This document shows, one piece after another, positions 11,685-11,722 of a DNA stretch of 11,722 nt (position 1 is the first letter of the stretch; every line of letters starts with the position of its first letter). This DNA is from Clostridia bacterium. GTDB lineage: Bacteria > Bacillota > Clostridia > Oscillospirales > Acutalibacteraceae. The position numbers and the translations under genes are program-made. The notes beneath the pieces are model-generated. The model had not been told where the DNA came from. It made no database searches and saw only the letters and a program-made list of their open reading frames with translations. Location: assembly GCA_900769375.1 (NCBI GenBank), contig CAAGGN010000240.1, positions 1-11,722 of the forward strand, in the 5' to 3' direction.

Positions 11685-11722
11685 GCCTTTTTTGTACTGT
11701 CTGCACAAATTGGGGCAGTTCA
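11685..11722 (-). repeat. Right terminal inverted repeat of the IS3-family element
   Basis: Read on the minus strand it starts TGAACTGCCCCA at base 11722 and reaches ACAAAAAAGG near 11686. It pairs with the left repeat at 10433-10470. The terminal TGAA is a usual IS150-type end. Confidence 0.72.

Larger units (their letters stand above)
10433..11722 (+). mobile_element. IS3-family insertion sequence (IS150-like), apparently complete
   Basis: The element carries orfA and orfB in the arrangement typical of IS3, between imperfect terminal inverted repeats. The left end begins TGAACAAGTCCA at 10433. The right end, read inward from 11722, begins TGAACTGCCCCA. Both reach a shared ACAAAAAAGG about 28 bases in, and similarity continues through a TATGGTAG/ATGGTAG block. 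The element would be 1290 bp, the usual size. The right end coincides with the end of the window, so the target duplication cannot be checked. Both reading frames are intact, so it may be active. Confidence 0.88.

Overview
The window looks like a chromosomal stretch of a low-GC member of the Bacillota, most likely an anaerobic gut-type Clostridia. The reasons are strong AGGAGG-type ribosome binding sites, near-consensus TTGNNN-17-TATAAT promoters, a stand-alone PfoR-like membrane protein, and the pairing of a GGGtGRT protein with an IscU-like scaffold. No rRNA, tRNA or CRISPR array was seen. Housekeeping blocks alternate with visibly AT-richer accessory patches.

Layout. 1-522 (minus): an XRE-type regulator coupled by an ATGA overlap to a gene running off the left edge. 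559-2979 (minus): one apparent operon with its own promoter, PfoR-like membrane protein, endonuclease III and a small membrane/zinc-ribbon protein, closed by a hairpin terminator. 3003-4869 (plus, AT-rich): a consensus promoter, an 18-codon leader ORF and an intrinsic terminator, then a secreted papain-like cysteine protease gene broken by a frameshift and a stop codon, then an intact lipoprotein gene. 4889-6017 (plus): histidine phosphatase and the RuvX/YqgF nuclease, overlapping by ATGA. 6047-7935 (plus): IscU-like scaffold and GGGtGRT protein, with an expression-optimised look.

7845-8018 holds seven tightly packed hairpins that share an AT...AT border and GAA/TTC spacers but not their stem sequences. 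One of them is the terminator of the GGGtGRT operon. The array leads straight into the ribosome binding site of an S23-type four-helix-bundle gene (8035-8385). 8438-9436 (minus): a membrane protein with a zinc ribbon, transcribed behind a roughly 175-nt structured leader that ends in a UUCG-capped terminator and has a competing antiterminator. 9506-10412 (plus): a HAD-family phosphatase. 10433-11722: a complete IS3-family element (IS150-like), whose right terminal repeat appears to end on the last base of the window.

The most interesting signals are non-coding: two independent terminator-bearing leaders (3003-3203 and 9228-9403), the hairpin array beside the four-helix-bundle gene, and the hairpin that hides the transposase ribosome binding site. 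None was tested computationally. All pairings were read by eye from the sequence.
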